A program made the translations under genes and the position numbers. Shown piece after piece: positions 17,943 to 27,925 of a DNA stretch of 64,000 bases. The notes beneath the pieces are model-generated. The model did no database searches, was not told the origin of the DNA, and saw only the letters and a program-made list of their open reading frames with translations. The stretch is from Mycolicibacter sp. MU0083 (GTDB lineage: Bacteria; Actinomycetota; Actinomycetes; Mycobacteriales; Mycobacteriaceae): positions 868,001-932,000 of the forward strand of contig NZ_OY726394.1 in assembly GCF_963378075.1 (NCBI RefSeq). Reading direction: 5' to 3'. The stretch's first letter is position 1. Each line of letters begins with the position of its first letter.

Positions 17943-20267
17943 ATGACCCTGTACGCCAGTCCACACACCGATCACCTTCTCGACGGGCTCAACCCGCAGC
18001 AGCGCCGCGCCGTACTGCACGAGGGCTCTCCACTGCTGATCGTGGCGGGCGCCGGGTCGGGCAAGACCGCGGTACTCACCCGGCGCATCGCCTATCTGTT
18101 GGCCGCCCGCGACGTCGGGGTGGGCCAGGTGCTGGCGATCACCTTCACCAACAAGGCCGCCGCCGAGATGCGTGAGCGGGTGACCGGTCTCGTCGGTCCC
18201 CGGGCGCGGGTGATGTGGGTGTCGACCTTCCACTCCACCTGCGTACGGATCCTGCGCAACCAGGCCTCGGCGGTGCCCGGGCTGAACTCCAACTTCTCCA
18301 TCTACGACGCCGACGATTCGCGGCGACTGCTGTTGATGATCGGCCGCGATATGGGCCTGGACGTCAAACGGCATTCGCCGAGGCTGCTGGCCACCGCGAT
18401 CTCCAACCTGAAGAACGAACTCATCGACCCCGACCGGGCGCTGGCCGACCTCACCGAGGACTCCGACGACCTGAGCCGGGTGGTGGCGGCGGTCTACGTC
18501 GAATACCAGCGCCGGCTGCGTTCGGCCAACGCGCTGGACTTCGACGACCTGATCGGCGAGACGGTGGCGATCCTGCAGGCCTTCCCCGAGATCGCCGCGC
18601 ACTACCGGCGCCGGTTCCGGCACATCCTCGTCGACGAGTACCAGGACACCAACCATGCCCAGTACATGCTGGTGCGGGAGTTGGCCGGCCACAGCTCCGC
18701 GGGTGGGCACGGCGACCCGGACCTGCCGCCGGCCGAACTGTGCGTGGTGGGCGACGCCGACCAGTCGATCTATGCGTTCCGCGGCGCCACCATCCGCAAC
18801 ATCGAGGACTTCGAACGCGACTACCCCGACGCCACCACCATCCTGCTGGAGCAGAACTACCGCTCCACCCAGAACATCCTGTCGGCCGCCAACGCGCTGA
18901 TCGCCTGCAACGCCGGCCGCCGGGAGAAGCGATTGTGGACCGACGCCGGTGACGGCGAGCTGATCGTCGGCTACGTCGCCGACAACGAACACGACGAGGC
19001 CCGGTTCGTGGCCCAGGAGATCGACGCCCTGACCGACGCCGGCACCGTCAACTACGGCGAGGTCGCGGTGTTCTACCGCACCAACAACGCGTCGCGGGCA
19101 CTGGAAGAGGTCTTCATCCGCAGCGGCATCCCGTACAAGGTCGTCGGCGGCGTGCGGTTCTACGAACGCAAAGAGATCCGCGACATCGTCGCCTACCTGC
19201 GGGTGCTGGACAACCCGGGCGATGCGGTCAGTCTGCGGCGCATCCTCAACACCCCGCGCCGCGGGATCGGGGACCGTGCCGAGGCGTGCGTGTCGGTGCA
19301 CGCCGAGAACACCGGTCAGGGTTTCGCCGCGGCACTGGCGGCGGCCGCCGAGGGCGGCGTGCCGATGCTCAACACCCGTGCGCAGAACGCGATCGCCGCC
19401 TTCGTCGCACTGCTCGACGAACTGCGCGCGCACCTGCACTCCTGCGACGACGATCTCGGCAGCCTGGTCGAGATGGTGCTGGATCGGACCGGTTACCGAG
19501 CGGAGCTGGAAGCCTCCACCGATCCGCAGGATCTGGCCCGGCTGGACAACATCAACGAACTGGTCAGCGTCGCACACGAATTCAGCATCGACCGGGCCAA
19601 CATGCTCGCCGACTCCGACGGCACCGCCGACGACGACGACGAGGTGCCCGACGCCGGGGTGCTGGCGGCGTTTCTGGAGCGGGTGTCGCTGGTCGCGGAC
19701 TCCGACGAGATCCCCGAACACGAAGCGGGCATGGTCACCCTGATGACCCTGCACACCGCCAAGGGGCTGGAGTTCCCGGTGGTGTTCGTGACCGGCTGGG
19801 AAGACGGGATGTTCCCGCACATGCGCTCGCTGGGCGATGCCCGCGAGCTGTCCGAGGAACGCCGGCTGGCCTACGTCGGCCTGACCCGGGCACGGCAACG
19901 GCTCTACCTGAGCCGGGCCAAGGTGCGTTCCTCGTGGGGGCAGCCCATGCTGAACCCCGAATCACGGTTCCTGCGGGAGATCCCGCAACAGCTCATCGAT
20001 TGGCGGCGCACCGAGGCCGCCCCGGCGCCGAGCGCCCCGGTCAGCGGTGCCGGCCAGTTCGGCAGCCCGCGCCCGGCGCCGAGCCGGGCGAGCAACCGGC
20101 CGCTGCTGGTGTTGGCGGCGGGGGACCGGGTGACCCACGACAAGTACGGCCTGGGCCGGGTCGAAGAGGTGTCCGGGGTGGGGGAGTCGGCGATGTCGCT
20201 GATCGACTTCGGCAGTTCCGGGCGGGTCAAACTGATGCACAACCACGCGCCGGTGACCAAGCTTTAG
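17943..20267 (+). CDS. uvrD1: ATP-dependent DNA helicase UvrD1 (PcrA-like)
   Basis: Superfamily 1A 3'-5' helicase of 774 residues for nucleotide excision repair and conflict resolution. Motif I is AGAGSGKT with Lys41, motif II is VDEYQDT, motif III VGDADQSIYAFRGA, and motif VI VGLTRARQRLYLS. After a variable linker the C-terminus (about residues 715-774; GDRVTHDKYGLGRV) is the Tudor-like RNA-polymerase-binding domain of PcrA/UvrD. GAGGAG precedes the ATG. It is the counterpart of Rv0949. Its 3' end overlaps the convergent membrane-protein gene by four bases. Confidence 0.95.
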   Translation: MTLYASPHTDHLLDGLNPQQRRAVLHEGSPLLIVAGAGSGKTAVLTRRIAYLLAARDVGVGQVLAITFTNKAAAEMRERVTGLVGPRARVMWVSTFHSTCVRILRNQASAVPGLNSNFSIYDADDSRRLLLMIGRDMGLDVKRHSPRLLATAISNLKNELIDPDRALADLTEDSDDLSRVVAAVYVEYQRRLRSANALDFDDLIGETVAILQAFPEIAAHYRRRFRHILVDEYQDTNHAQYMLVRELAGHSSAGGHGDPDLPPAELCVVGDADQSIYAFRGATIRNIEDFERDYPDATTILLEQNYRSTQNILSAANALIACNAGRREKRLWTDAGDGELIVGYVADNEHDEARFVAQEIDALTDAGTVNYGEVAVFYRTNNASRALEEVFIRSGIPYKVVGGVRFYERKEIRDIVAYLRVLDNPGDAVSLRRILNTPRRGIGDRAEACVSVHAENTGQGFAAALAAAAEGGVPMLNTRAQNAIAAFVALLDELRAHLHSCDDDLGSLVEMVLDRTGYRAELEASTDPQDLARLDNINELVSVAHEFSIDRANMLADSDGTADDDDEVPDAGVLAAFLERVSLVADSDEIPEHEAGMVTLMTLHTAKGLEFPVVFVTGWEDGMFPHMRSLGDARELSEERRLAYVGLTRARQRLYLSRAKVRSSWGQPMLNPESRFLREIPQQLIDWRRTEAAPAPSAPVSGAGQFGSPRPAPSRASNRPLLVLAAGDRVTHDKYGLGRVEEVSGVGESAMSLIDFGSSGRVKLMHNHAPVTKL

Positions 20268-20806
20268 CGTCCGAGCAGCCAGCGCCGGGTGGCCGGGTGC
20301 AGCGCCGCCACGACGGTCACGACGTGGATGACCGGGATGACGTGCACGATCGAGGGCACCCGGGCACCGGCCAGAAACAGACTGCCGAAGGTCAGCAGTG
20401 CGACCACCGCGCCGACCGCGACCAGATACCGGCCGAGCGGACGCCGCAGCAGCAGCATGATCACCCCGCACACCGTCGTCATCGCGAAGACCAGGCTCAA
20501 GAAGGCCACCGCGACGCAGAACAGGCGGTCGGTATGCCACCAGCTGGCGATCAGGTCAGTGGAGACCACCGAGGTGGCCCAGCAGCCCACCAGGGCCAGG
20601 ACGCAGGCGCCGATCGCCGCACCGGCCGATTGGTCGCTGCCCGGCGGGGGAGCCGCGGCGGGTGCGAAGGGCGGCGGTGTCCGCGGTGCGCCGGTGACGA
20701 TCGGCATGGCGCCGGTCGGTGCGCGCCGGATGATGCGCCCGGCAGGCTCAAAGGATTGTCGACCGGACGGCGTCGCGCCGGTGGGTGGAGGGTGGCGATC
20801 GCTCAC
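20264..20806 (-). CDS. Four-helix membrane protein of unknown function
   Basis: A 180-residue protein with a Pro/Ala-rich hydrophilic N-terminus (about residues 1-55) and four hydrophobic segments (about 58-80, 92-116, 125-145, 150-168). I recognise no family. The stop overlaps the uvrD1 stop region by four bases, so the two genes converge with no terminator space between them. It starts with ATG at 20806; the M23 peptidase gene on the same strand lies downstream of an unrelated promoter region and is not obviously co-transcribed. Confidence 0.65.
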   Translation of the reverse strand: MSDRHPPPTGATPSGRQSFEPAGRIIRRAPTGAMPIVTGAPRTPPPFAPAAAPPPGSDQSAGAAIGACVLALVGCWATSVVSTDLIASWWHTDRLFCVAVAFLSLVFAMTTVCGVIMLLLRRPLGRYLVAVGAVVALLTFGSLFLAGARVPSIVHVIPVIHVVTVVAALHPATRRWLLGR

Positions 20807-20831
20807 CGTTCCAGATTAGGCCCGCTGCGGG

Positions 20832-21824
20832 TCAGGAGAAGCTGATGCCGCGGTTGGCCAGCCACGACGTCGGGTCGATCCGGTTCGTGCCGTTCTGCAG
20901 CACCTCGAAATGCAGGTGCGGGCCGGTGGAGTAGCCGCGGTTGCCCATCTCGGCGATCTGGTCGCCGGCCATCACGCGCTCACCGACGCTGACCAGCGAC
21001 CGGTTGATGTGGCCGTAGAGGGTGACGGTGCCGTCGGAGTGCCGCAGCTTGACCAGCATGCCGTAACCGGCGCTGGGGCCCGATTCGATGACCACGCCGT
21101 CGGAGGCCGCCAGGATCGGGGTACCGATCGAGTTGGCGATGTCGACACCGGCGTGCAGCACGCCCCAGCGGTAACCGAAGCCCGAGGTGAACGCGCCCCG
21201 GGTCGGTGCGACGAACAGCGGGCGCTGCAGTCGGGCTTCGCGCTCGGCGCGCTCCTGGGCGAACGCCATGCCCTTGGCCAACTCCTCGTTGTGCACGACG
21301 GTGTTGGCGGCCGCCTTGACCGTGATCATCTGCAGGCCGTGGCTGGAGGTGGTGGTGGTGCCGTCGTTCAGGGTCGTCTTGCTGGCCGCCAGTACGGCGG
21401 GCCGCGAGACGGCGTCGTCGGAGGGGTGGGTGGCGGCGTGGGCGGCCGCGGCGGCCGCACCGGCTGCCATGGCGGCGATCATCACGCGGCTCTTGACGGC
21501 GCTGGTGGGCTGGCTGCGGTGCTTCCCGCCCCGCGCGGGCACCGGGGACACCGAACGGTCGGGGTGCCGGTCGTCCGGGTAGCCGCCGCGCGGATAGGCC
21601 AGGCGCAGCACCGGCATGTTGTCGGTGTCGGTCAGGTCGTCGAGTTCGGGCGCCGACAGCACGTCGGTGGCGTCGTCGAAGCGGTCGAACTCGCTGAACG
21701 CGATGATGTCGGTGACCTCGGCGGAGCTGGGAACCGAAGACCGGCGCGCGCCGACCGCGGCCTCGTTCCGGCGGCGCGGGCGAACCCCGCTTGGAACCGG
21801 ACGCATCGGTGCACCGTGCTGCAT
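20832..21824 (-). CDS. M23-family (LytM) cell-wall endopeptidase
   Basis: Probable peptidoglycan-directed metallopeptidase, about 330 residues, matching the position of Rv0950c. The cytoplasmic N-terminal half is acidic. A hydrophobic segment (IAAMAAGAAAAAAHAA) acts as signal anchor, and the LytM domain fills the last 130 residues. Zinc ligands are visible: HAGVD (HxxxD) and HLHFE (HxH), so it should be catalytically active. I placed the start at ATG 21824 (MQHGAPMRPV), which gives the usual length; upstream in-frame codons back to 21950 look like leader DNA. Confidence 0.85.
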   Translation of the reverse strand: MQHGAPMRPVPSGVRPRRRNEAAVGARRSSVPSSAEVTDIIAFSEFDRFDDATDVLSAPELDDLTDTDNMPVLRLAYPRGGYPDDRHPDRSVSPVPARGGKHRSQPTSAVKSRVMIAAMAAGAAAAAAHAATHPSDDAVSRPAVLAASKTTLNDGTTTTSSHGLQMITVKAAANTVVHNEELAKGMAFAQERAEREARLQRPLFVAPTRGAFTSGFGYRWGVLHAGVDIANSIGTPILAASDGVVIESGPSAGYGMLVKLRHSDGTVTLYGHINRSLVSVGERVMAGDQIAEMGNRGYSTGPHLHFEVLQNGTNRIDPTSWLANRGISFS

Positions 21825-22095
21825 CAGCCTGGAAATTCCTCTGGTCGTGATCAGAACGTTATAAAGACCTAGACCTGGTGACGGTAACCACTCCCCCCGC
21901 GGCCTGGCAAGCCATCGGTCGAATCCGATCACTAATGTGAAGCTAATCACGTTTTCCCGGCGGTGAGATGTGCCACAGCAGTGGTACGTGAGGAGGGAAC
22001 CCCGCCGCAGGCTCGATACAGTGCCTCGGGAGCTACATCTCTACACAATCCGACAGGCCGGCCCCGCCGGCGACACGTAATAAGACAGTGAGCCC

Positions 22096-23271
22096 ATGGA
22101 TCTTTTCGAGTATCAGGCGAAGGAGCTGTTCGCCAAGCACAACGTGCCCACCACCCCCGGCCGGGTAACCACCTCGGCTGAGGACGCCAAGGCCATCGCC
22201 ACCGAGATCGGTCGTCCGGTCATGGTCAAGGCGCAGGTCAAGGTCGGCGGCCGCGGCAAGGCCGGCGGGGTGAAGTACGCCGCCACCGCCGACGACGCGT
22301 TCACCCACGCGCAGAACATCCTCGGTCTGGACATCAAGGGCCACGTCGTCAAGAAGCTGCTGGTGGCCGAGGCGAGCGACATCGCCGAGGAGTACTACAT
22401 CTCCTTCCTGCTCGACCGTTCCAACCGCACCTACCTGGCCATGTGCTCGGTCGAGGGCGGTATGGAGATCGAAGAGGTCGCCGCCACCAAGCCGGAGCGG
22501 TTGGCCAAGGTGCCCGTCGACGCCGTCAAGGGTGTCGACCTGGCGTTCGCCCGCTCGATCGCCGAGCAGGGCCACCTGCCCGCCGAGGTGCTCGACGCCG
22601 CGGCCGTGACCATCGCGAAGCTGTGGGAGGTCTTCATCGCCGAAGACGCCACCCTGGTCGAGGTCAACCCCCTGGTGCGCACCCCCGACGACCAGATCCT
22701 GGCGCTGGACGGCAAGGTCACCCTGGACGGCAACGCCGAGTTCCGTCAGGCCGGGCACGCCGAGTTCGCCGACCTCGACGCCACCGACCCGCTGGAGATC
22801 AAGGCCAAGCAGCACGACCTGAACTACGTCAAGCTCGACGGCGAGGTCGGCATCATCGGCAACGGCGCCGGCCTGGTCATGTCGACCCTGGACGTCACCG
22901 CCTACGCGGGTGAGAAGCATGGCGGCGTGAAGCCGGCCAACTTCCTCGACATCGGTGGCGGTGCCTCCGCCGAGGTGATGGCCGCCGGCCTGGACGTCAT
23001 CCTGGGTGACTCGCAGGTCAAGAGCGTGTTCGTCAACGTGTTCGGCGGCATCACCGCGTGTGACGCGGTCGCCAACGGCATCGTGTCGGCGCTGGAGATC
23101 CTCGGCGACGCCGCAACCAAGCCGCTCGTGGTGCGCCTCGACGGAAACAACGTCGATGAGGGCCGGGCGATCCTGGCCAAGGCCAACCACCCGCTGGTGA
23201 CCGTCGTCGCAACCATGGACGAGGCCGCCGACAAGGCCGCGGAGCTGGCCAACGCTGGAAAGGACGCGTAA
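22096..23271 (+). CDS. sucC: Succinyl-CoA synthetase beta subunit
   Basis: ADP/GDP-forming succinate-CoA ligase beta chain, the TCA-cycle step from succinyl-CoA to succinate with NTP formation. The 391 residues begin [15 protein letters not shown], contain the ATP-grasp fold ([17 protein letters not shown]), and end with the CoA-ligase region [13 protein letters not shown]. It is followed four bases later by sucD, as in all such operons. It is the counterpart of Rv0951. Confidence 0.97.
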   Translation: MDLFEYQAKELFAKHNVPTTPGRVTTSAEDAKAIATEIGRPVMVKAQVKVGGRGKAGGVKYAATADDAFTHAQNILGLDIKGHVVKKLLVAEASDIAEEYYISFLLDRSNRTYLAMCSVEGGMEIEEVAATKPERLAKVPVDAVKGVDLAFARSIAEQGHLPAEVLDAAAVTIAKLWEVFIAEDATLVEVNPLVRTPDDQILALDGKVTLDGNAEFRQAGHAEFADLDATDPLEIKAKQHDLNYVKLDGEVGIIGNGAGLVMSTLDVTAYAGEKHGGVKPANFLDIGGGASAEVMAAGLDVILGDSQVKSVFVNVFGGITACDAVANGIVSALEILGDAATKPLVVRLDGNNVDEGRAILAKANHPLVTVVATMDEAADKAAELANAGKDA

Positions 23272-23275
23272 TCCA

Positions 23276-24178
23276 ATGTCGATCTTCGTCAACAAGGACA
23301 GCAAGGTCATCGTCCAGGGCATCACCGGAGCCGAGGCCACCAAGCACACCGCGCGCATGCTGGCCGCCGGCACCCAGATCGTCGGCGGTGTCAACGCCCG
23401 TAAGGCCGGCACCACCGTGTCGCACAAGGACGCGAGCGGCGCCGACGTGGAACTGCCGGTGTTCGGCAGCGTCGCCGAGGCCATGGAGAAGACCGGCGCC
23501 GACGTGTCGATCGCCTTCGTGCCGCCGGCCTTCTCCAAGGACGCGATGATCGAGGCCATCGACGCCGAGATCCCGCTGCTGGTCGTCATCACCGAGGGCA
23601 TCCCGGTGCAGGACAGCGCGTACGCGTGGGCCTACAACGTGGACAAGGGACAGAAGACCCGCATCATCGGGCCGAACTGCCCGGGCATCATCACCCCCGG
23701 CGAGTGCCTGGTCGGGATCACCCCGGCCAACATCTCCGGCACCGGCCCGATCGGCCTGGTCTCGAAGTCCGGCACGCTGACCTACCAGATGATGTACGAG
23801 CTGCGGGACTTCGGCTTCTCCACCGCGATCGGCATCGGTGGTGACCCGGTGATCGGCACCACCCACATCGACGCCATCGAGGCGTTCGAGAAGGACCCCG
23901 AGACCAAGGTCATCGTGATGATCGGTGAGATCGGTGGCGACGCCGAGGAGCGGGCCGCCGACTACATCAAGGCCAACGTCACCAAGCCGGTCGTCGGCTA
24001 CGTGGCCGGGTTCACCGCGCCGGAGGGCAAGACCATGGGCCACGCCGGCGCCATCGTGTCGGGCTCGTCGGGCACCGCGGCCGCCAAGCAGGAGGCCCTG
24101 GAGGCCGCCGGTGTGAAGGTGGGCAAGACCCCGTCGGCCACCGCGGCGCTGGCTCGCCAGATCCTCGAGAGCCTGTAA
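23276..24178 (+). CDS. sucD: Succinyl-CoA synthetase alpha subunit
   Basis: Alpha chain of succinate-CoA ligase, 300 residues. The N-terminal CoA-binding Rossmann domain includes [14 protein letters not shown], and the [13 protein letters not shown] segment follows. The phosphorylated active-site histidine is His256 in [12 protein letters not shown]. It works as an alpha-beta complex with SucC in the cytosol. A perfect 18-base-pair inverted repeat beginning 13 bases after the stop terminates the operon. Confidence 0.97.
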   Translation: MSIFVNKDSKVIVQGITGAEATKHTARMLAAGTQIVGGVNARKAGTTVSHKDASGADVELPVFGSVAEAMEKTGADVSIAFVPPAFSKDAMIEAIDAEIPLLVVITEGIPVQDSAYAWAYNVDKGQKTRIIGPNCPGIITPGECLVGITPANISGTGPIGLVSKSGTLTYQMMYELRDFGFSTAIGIGGDPVIGTTHIDAIEAFEKDPETKVIVMIGEIGGDAEERAADYIKANVTKPVVGYVAGFTAPEGKTMGHAGAIVSGSSGTAAAKQEALEAAGVKVGKTPSATAALARQILESL

Positions 24179-24191
24179 GTAACAATCAGCA

Positions 24192-24280
24192 CCGACCGTG
24201 CCGTTTCGTACGCCGCCATCCGCGCGTTGCTGGGGGCACCTCCCGCTTGCGGGGGAACGAAACGGCACGGTCGGCTTTTG
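24192..24280 (+). terminator. Long-stem terminator after sucCD
   Basis: CCGACCGTGCCGTTTCGT (24192-24209) and its exact reverse complement (24257-24274) form an 18-bp stem followed by CTTTTG. The 47-base loop itself contains a small stem (CTCCCGC/GCGGGGG). The next gene on the same strand starts 16 bases downstream, so that gene needs read-through or a promoter inside this element. Confidence 0.8.
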
Positions 24281-24295
24281 TGGTGAGGTGACCCC

Positions 24296-25828
24296 ATGAT
24301 CGACCCGCGTACCCCCGTCGTCGTCGGCGTCGGCCAGTCGGCCGAACGCATCGACGACGCCGATTACCGCGCGATGTCGCCGGTGCAGCTGGCAGCGGCG
24401 GCCGCGCAGGCGGCCCTGGCGGACTGCGGGGCCGACACCGAGCAGGTCGCGTCCGCCATCGACGCGATCGTGGCCACCCGGGCGTTCGAGATCTCCATTC
24501 CCAAAGCCCCTGCGCCGCTGGGCAAGTCGAACAACTTCCCGCGTTCGGTGGCACGGCTGATCGGTGCCGACCCGGCCCGGGCCGTACTGGACAAGGTGGG
24601 CGGCCAGGGACCGCAGAAGCTGCTCACCGAATTCGCCGGCGAGATCGTGGCCGGCGCCGCCGACGTGGTGCTGCTGTGCGGATCGGATGCCACCTCCACA
24701 CTGCGGCACTTCGCCAAGTCCGAGACCAAGCCGGACTTCAACGAGACCGTCGACGGGCAACTCGAGGACCGCGGCTACGGGCTGGAGGACTTCGTCGAGC
24801 GCTACACCGTCATCCACGGGCTGACCGGAGCGCCGGTGCAGTACGCCCTGCTGGAGAACGCCCGCCGGGCCGGGCTGGGGATGAGCAAGGCCGACTACCT
24901 GCAGTCCATGGCCGAACTGTTCGCCCCGATGTCCAAGATCGCCGCCAAGAACCCGTTCTCGGCTTCGCCGGTGGAGCGGTCGGTCGACGAGCTGACCACG
25001 GTCAACGCCAGCAACCGGATGATCTGCGACCCCTACCCGCGCCTGCTGGTGGCCCGCGACCAGGTCAACCAGGGTGCCGCGGCGCTGGTGATGTCGGTGG
25101 CGGCCGCCCAACGGTTGGGCGTGCCGGAAGACCGCTGGGTGTTCCTGCACGGCCACGCCGACCTGCGTGAGCAGCGACTGCTGGAGCGCCCCGACCTGGG
25201 TGCCTACCCGGCCGCGGTGGCGGCCACCGCCGAGGCCCTCGAGATGGCCGGAATCGGCTTCGGCGACGTCGCGGCGATGGACCTCTACAGCTGCTTCGCG
25301 GTGCCGGTGTTCAACATCTGTGACGCCTTCGGGCTGGCCGCCGACGACCCGCGCGGCCTGACGTTGACCGGCGGGCTGCCGTTCTTCGGCGGTGCCGGCA
25401 ACAACTATTCGATGCATGCGATCGCCGAGGCCGTCGCCTTCGCCCGCAGCGCCCCGGGGAAGTTCGCGTTCGTCGGCGCCAACGGCGGCATGCAGAGCAA
25501 GTACGCGGCCGGGGTGTACGCGACCACCCCGGTGCCGTGGCAGGCCGACCGCAGCGCCGAGTTGCAGGCGCGCGCCGACGCCGCCGCGCAGGCCGTCCCG
25601 GTCACGGAGAGCGCCGAGGGGCCGGCCACCGTCGAGACCTACAGCGTGCGGCACGACTGGAAGACCCCGACCGGGATCATCATCGGCCGACTCGACGCCG
25701 ACGGCACCCGGTTCCTGGCCACCACCGAGGACGAAGACCTGGTGGCGTTGCTCTCCGACGGCGACCCGCTGGGTGCGTCGGTGACGGTGCGCGCGTTCGA
25801 CTACGGCAACCGCTGCACGGTGCGCTGA
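24296..25828 (+). CDS. Thiolase-like acetyl-CoA acetyltransferase family protein
   Basis: A 510-residue protein of the thiolase superfamily, close in style to the mycobacterial proteins annotated as acetyl-CoA acetyltransferase (for example Rv1867). The helix after the nucleophile elbow is recognisable (FAGEIVAGAADVVLLCGSD), but the position where thiolases carry the catalytic Cys reads GGQGPQ (Gly102 region). The usual GHPxGATG motif is replaced by GGAGNNYSMHAIAEA. About 110 extra C-terminal residues follow (VETYSVRHDWKTPTG...), resembling an OB-fold-like extension. It may bind acyl-CoA without acting as a standard thiolase. Confidence 0.75.
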   Translation: MIDPRTPVVVGVGQSAERIDDADYRAMSPVQLAAAAAQAALADCGADTEQVASAIDAIVATRAFEISIPKAPAPLGKSNNFPRSVARLIGADPARAVLDKVGGQGPQKLLTEFAGEIVAGAADVVLLCGSDATSTLRHFAKSETKPDFNETVDGQLEDRGYGLEDFVERYTVIHGLTGAPVQYALLENARRAGLGMSKADYLQSMAELFAPMSKIAAKNPFSASPVERSVDELTTVNASNRMICDPYPRLLVARDQVNQGAAALVMSVAAAQRLGVPEDRWVFLHGHADLREQRLLERPDLGAYPAAVAATAEALEMAGIGFGDVAAMDLYSCFAVPVFNICDAFGLAADDPRGLTLTGGLPFFGGAGNNYSMHAIAEAVAFARSAPGKFAFVGANGGMQSKYAAGVYATTPVPWQADRSAELQARADAAAQAVPVTESAEGPATVETYSVRHDWKTPTGIIIGRLDADGTRFLATTEDEDLVALLSDGDPLGASVTVRAFDYGNRCTVR

Positions 25829-25844
25829 GCCTGCTGCCCGTCGT

Positions 25845-25900
25845 GAGCGTGCGCAGAATGCCGGCGAAAGCGGCGTGTCTGCGTGCAGACACGCACGCTC
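25845..25900. terminator. Nested inverted repeats between convergent genes
   Basis: GCGTGTCTGC-GT-GCAGACACGC (25873-25894) is a perfect 10-bp stem. Alternative outer arms GAGCGTGCG (25845-25853) and CGCACGCTC (25892-25900) are also exact complements. It sits between the convergent thiolase-like and LLM genes and is likely a bidirectional terminator. The sequence also has the look of a dispersed mycobacterial intergenic repeat, which a genome search would settle. Confidence 0.55.
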
Positions 25901-25919
25901 GCGAGGAAAGCGGGCGGCG

Positions 25920-26768
25920 CTAGGAGCTCAGGCCCAGCTTGGCGGCGAGGCGCTCCACGTAGGCGGCCACCTCGGCCTCGGAACGGTCCGGGAGCCCGAA
26001 GAGCGTCTCGGTGACGCCGATCTCGGCCCAGTGGGCGAGCTTGTCGGCGTCGGGCTTGAAGTCCAGCGCCACGATCTGCGGCGCGCCGTCCCGGCCGGCG
26101 GCCGCCCAGGTGTCCTGCAGCAACTTCACCGGCGCATCGATGTCGAAGTCGCGCGGTGTGGTGATCCAGCCGTCGGCGCTGCGCGCGATCCACTTGAAGT
26201 TCTTCTCGGTGCCGGCCGCACCGACCAGCACCGGTACGTGGGCCTGCACCGGCTTGGGCCAAGCCCAGCTCGGGCCGAAGTTCACGAACTCGCCCTCGTA
26301 GGACGCCTCCTCCTGCGTCCACAGCGCCCGCATCGCCTCCAGGTACTCGCGAAGCATGGTGCGGCGCCGTCCCGCGGGCACACCGTGGTCGGCCAATTCG
26401 TCGGTGTTCCAACCGAATCCGACTCCCAGGCTGACCCGTCCGCCGGACAGGTGGTCCAGCGTGGCGATCGATTTCGCCAGCGTGATCGGATCGTGTTCGA
26501 CCGGCAGTGCCACCGCGGTGGACAACCGCACCCGTGAGGTCACCGCGCAGGCGGCGCCCAGACTCACCCACGGGTCCAGGGTGCGCATGTAGCGGTCGTC
26601 GGGCAGCGATTCGTCGCCGGTGGTCGGATGCGCGGCCTGCCGCTTCACCGGGATATGCGTGTGCTCCGGCACATAGAAGGTGGTGAAGCCGTGGTCGTCG
26701 GCGAGTTTCGCGGCGGCCGCCGGGTCGATTCCACGGTCACTGGTGAACAGCACAAGCCCGTAATCCAT
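25920..26768 (-). CDS. LLM-class F420-dependent oxidoreductase
   Basis: Luciferase-like TIM-barrel oxidoreductase that probably uses coenzyme F420; equivalent to Rv0953c. ATG 26768 (MDYGLVLFTSD) gives 282 residues, the expected length; the longer in-frame extension to 26912 runs through the promoter of the divergent gene. Visible family features are VPEHTHIPV near residue 35, the SGGRVSLGVGFGWN cofactor loop, and the PKPVQAHVPVLVGAAG segment. The substrate is unknown. Confidence 0.88.
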   Translation of the reverse strand: MDYGLVLFTSDRGIDPAAAAKLADDHGFTTFYVPEHTHIPVKRQAAHPTTGDESLPDDRYMRTLDPWVSLGAACAVTSRVRLSTAVALPVEHDPITLAKSIATLDHLSGGRVSLGVGFGWNTDELADHGVPAGRRRTMLREYLEAMRALWTQEEASYEGEFVNFGPSWAWPKPVQAHVPVLVGAAGTEKNFKWIARSADGWITTPRDFDIDAPVKLLQDTWAAAGRDGAPQIVALDFKPDADKLAHWAEIGVTETLFGLPDRSEAEVAAYVERLAAKLGLSS

Positions 26769-26926
26769 ATCGGTGATTAGAACGTGTTCTTGTTCGACGG
26801 GCAACAACCGGGGGCCGCTATCGCTCGGTGTTGACCCAGCGACGACCGCTACGCGTGCGCTAGCGTGGATGGTCGAACCGCGCCGTACCTGCTCGAAGCA
26901 CCCTGCCCACAAGCACAGGAGAGCTC

Positions 26927-27889
26927 ATGACCTACTCGTCCGGGAGTCCCGGCTTCCAGCCGAACCCGCCGTCAGGCTCCTACGGGCCGTCGACCCCGTC
27001 GTTCGCCAAGACCGCCGAGGCCGAGAGCAAGCTGCCGTTCTATCTCCGGATCGCGGTGCTGGCGTTGGGGCTGGGTGTGTACCTGGCGAACTTCGGGCTG
27101 ATCACGAACATCAGCGCGGTGGACTTCCCGCTCGTCCCGCCGGGCGGTCGGCTGATGGTTCCGTTGGCCGTGCTGGCCGCGCTGCTGGCCGGGGTGAGCC
27201 TGCTGCCCAAGGCGAAGACCCACACCGCGGTCGTCGCGGTGATCGCCTCGCTGGGTGCGTTGACGGCCATTTCCAGTGTCGCCTCCACCGGCGCCGAGCT
27301 GTGGCAGTGGCTGATCCTGACGTTCAGCGTGCTGCAGGCCGTCGCGGCAGTCGGGGCACTGCTGCTGGAGGCGGGCGTGGTGACCGCACCCGCGCCGCGT
27401 CCCAAGTACGACCCCTACGGCCAGTACGGGCTGCCGCCCGGCGGCAACTACTACGGCCAGCCCGGCCATCAGGGGCAACAGAACTACGGGCCCCAGGGCC
27501 AGCCGGGTCAGCCCGGACCCCAGCAGTCGTCCGGCTATCCGGCCTACGGCGGCTACCCGTCCGGGCCGGCCGGCGGGGGCTTCGGCGGGCAGCAGAACAC
27601 GGCCACGGGCGGGTACAACACCGGCGCGCATCAGACCACCGGCGTCAGCGGGTTCAACACGGGCGCCAACCCGGCCCCGTCGGCGCCGCAGGGCCCGCCG
27701 ACCCCGCCGACCGGCTTCCCCAGCTTCGGTTCGCCCCAGACCGGTGGCACGGGTGCGACGGGGAGCACGGGTGCAACGGGGAGTACGTCGTCGACCGGAA
27801 GCCAGAGCGCTTCGGGTCCGGGACAGGGCTCGACGGGCGGTCAGCAGTCGCAGGGCGGCGCCGCCTCGTCTGGGCCGGCGCAGCCCTAA
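26927..27889 (+). CDS. Rv0954-like 34-kDa membrane antigen
   Basis: A 320-residue membrane protein with four hydrophobic segments between about residues 38 and 150, followed by a long flexible tail rich in Gly, Gln, Pro, Ser and Thr ([15 protein letters not shown], then [10 protein letters not shown]). This matches the mycobacterial 34-kDa antigenic protein family (DUF5336, Rv0954), reported to affect cell division with the neighbouring PerM. The ATG has AGGAGAG upstream. The perM-like gene follows 36 bases later on the same strand. Confidence 0.85.
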   Translation: MTYSSGSPGFQPNPPSGSYGPSTPSFAKTAEAESKLPFYLRIAVLALGLGVYLANFGLITNISAVDFPLVPPGGRLMVPLAVLAALLAGVSLLPKAKTHTAVVAVIASLGALTAISSVASTGAELWQWLILTFSVLQAVAAVGALLLEAGVVTAPAPRPKYDPYGQYGLPPGGNYYGQPGHQGQQNYGPQGQPGQPGPQQSSGYPAYGGYPSGPAGGGFGGQQNTATGGYNTGAHQTTGVSGFNTGANPAPSAPQGPPTPPTGFPSFGSPQTGGTGATGSTGATGSTSSTGSQSASGPGQGSTGGQQSQGGAASSGPAQP

Positions 27890-27925
27890 CCCGCGCGCGG
27901 GCGCCGAGTTGAACGTGCTCGTAGC

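Noticed and set aside
21825..22095. c-di-AMP (ydaO) riboswitch before the M23 peptidase, as seen for other actinobacterial wall hydrolases
   Set aside because: No ydaO core could be recognised on either strand of this gap.
23051..25654. Leftward open frame of 867 codons opposite sucC, sucD and the thiolase-like gene
   Set aside because: Antisense of three genes with strong family matches.
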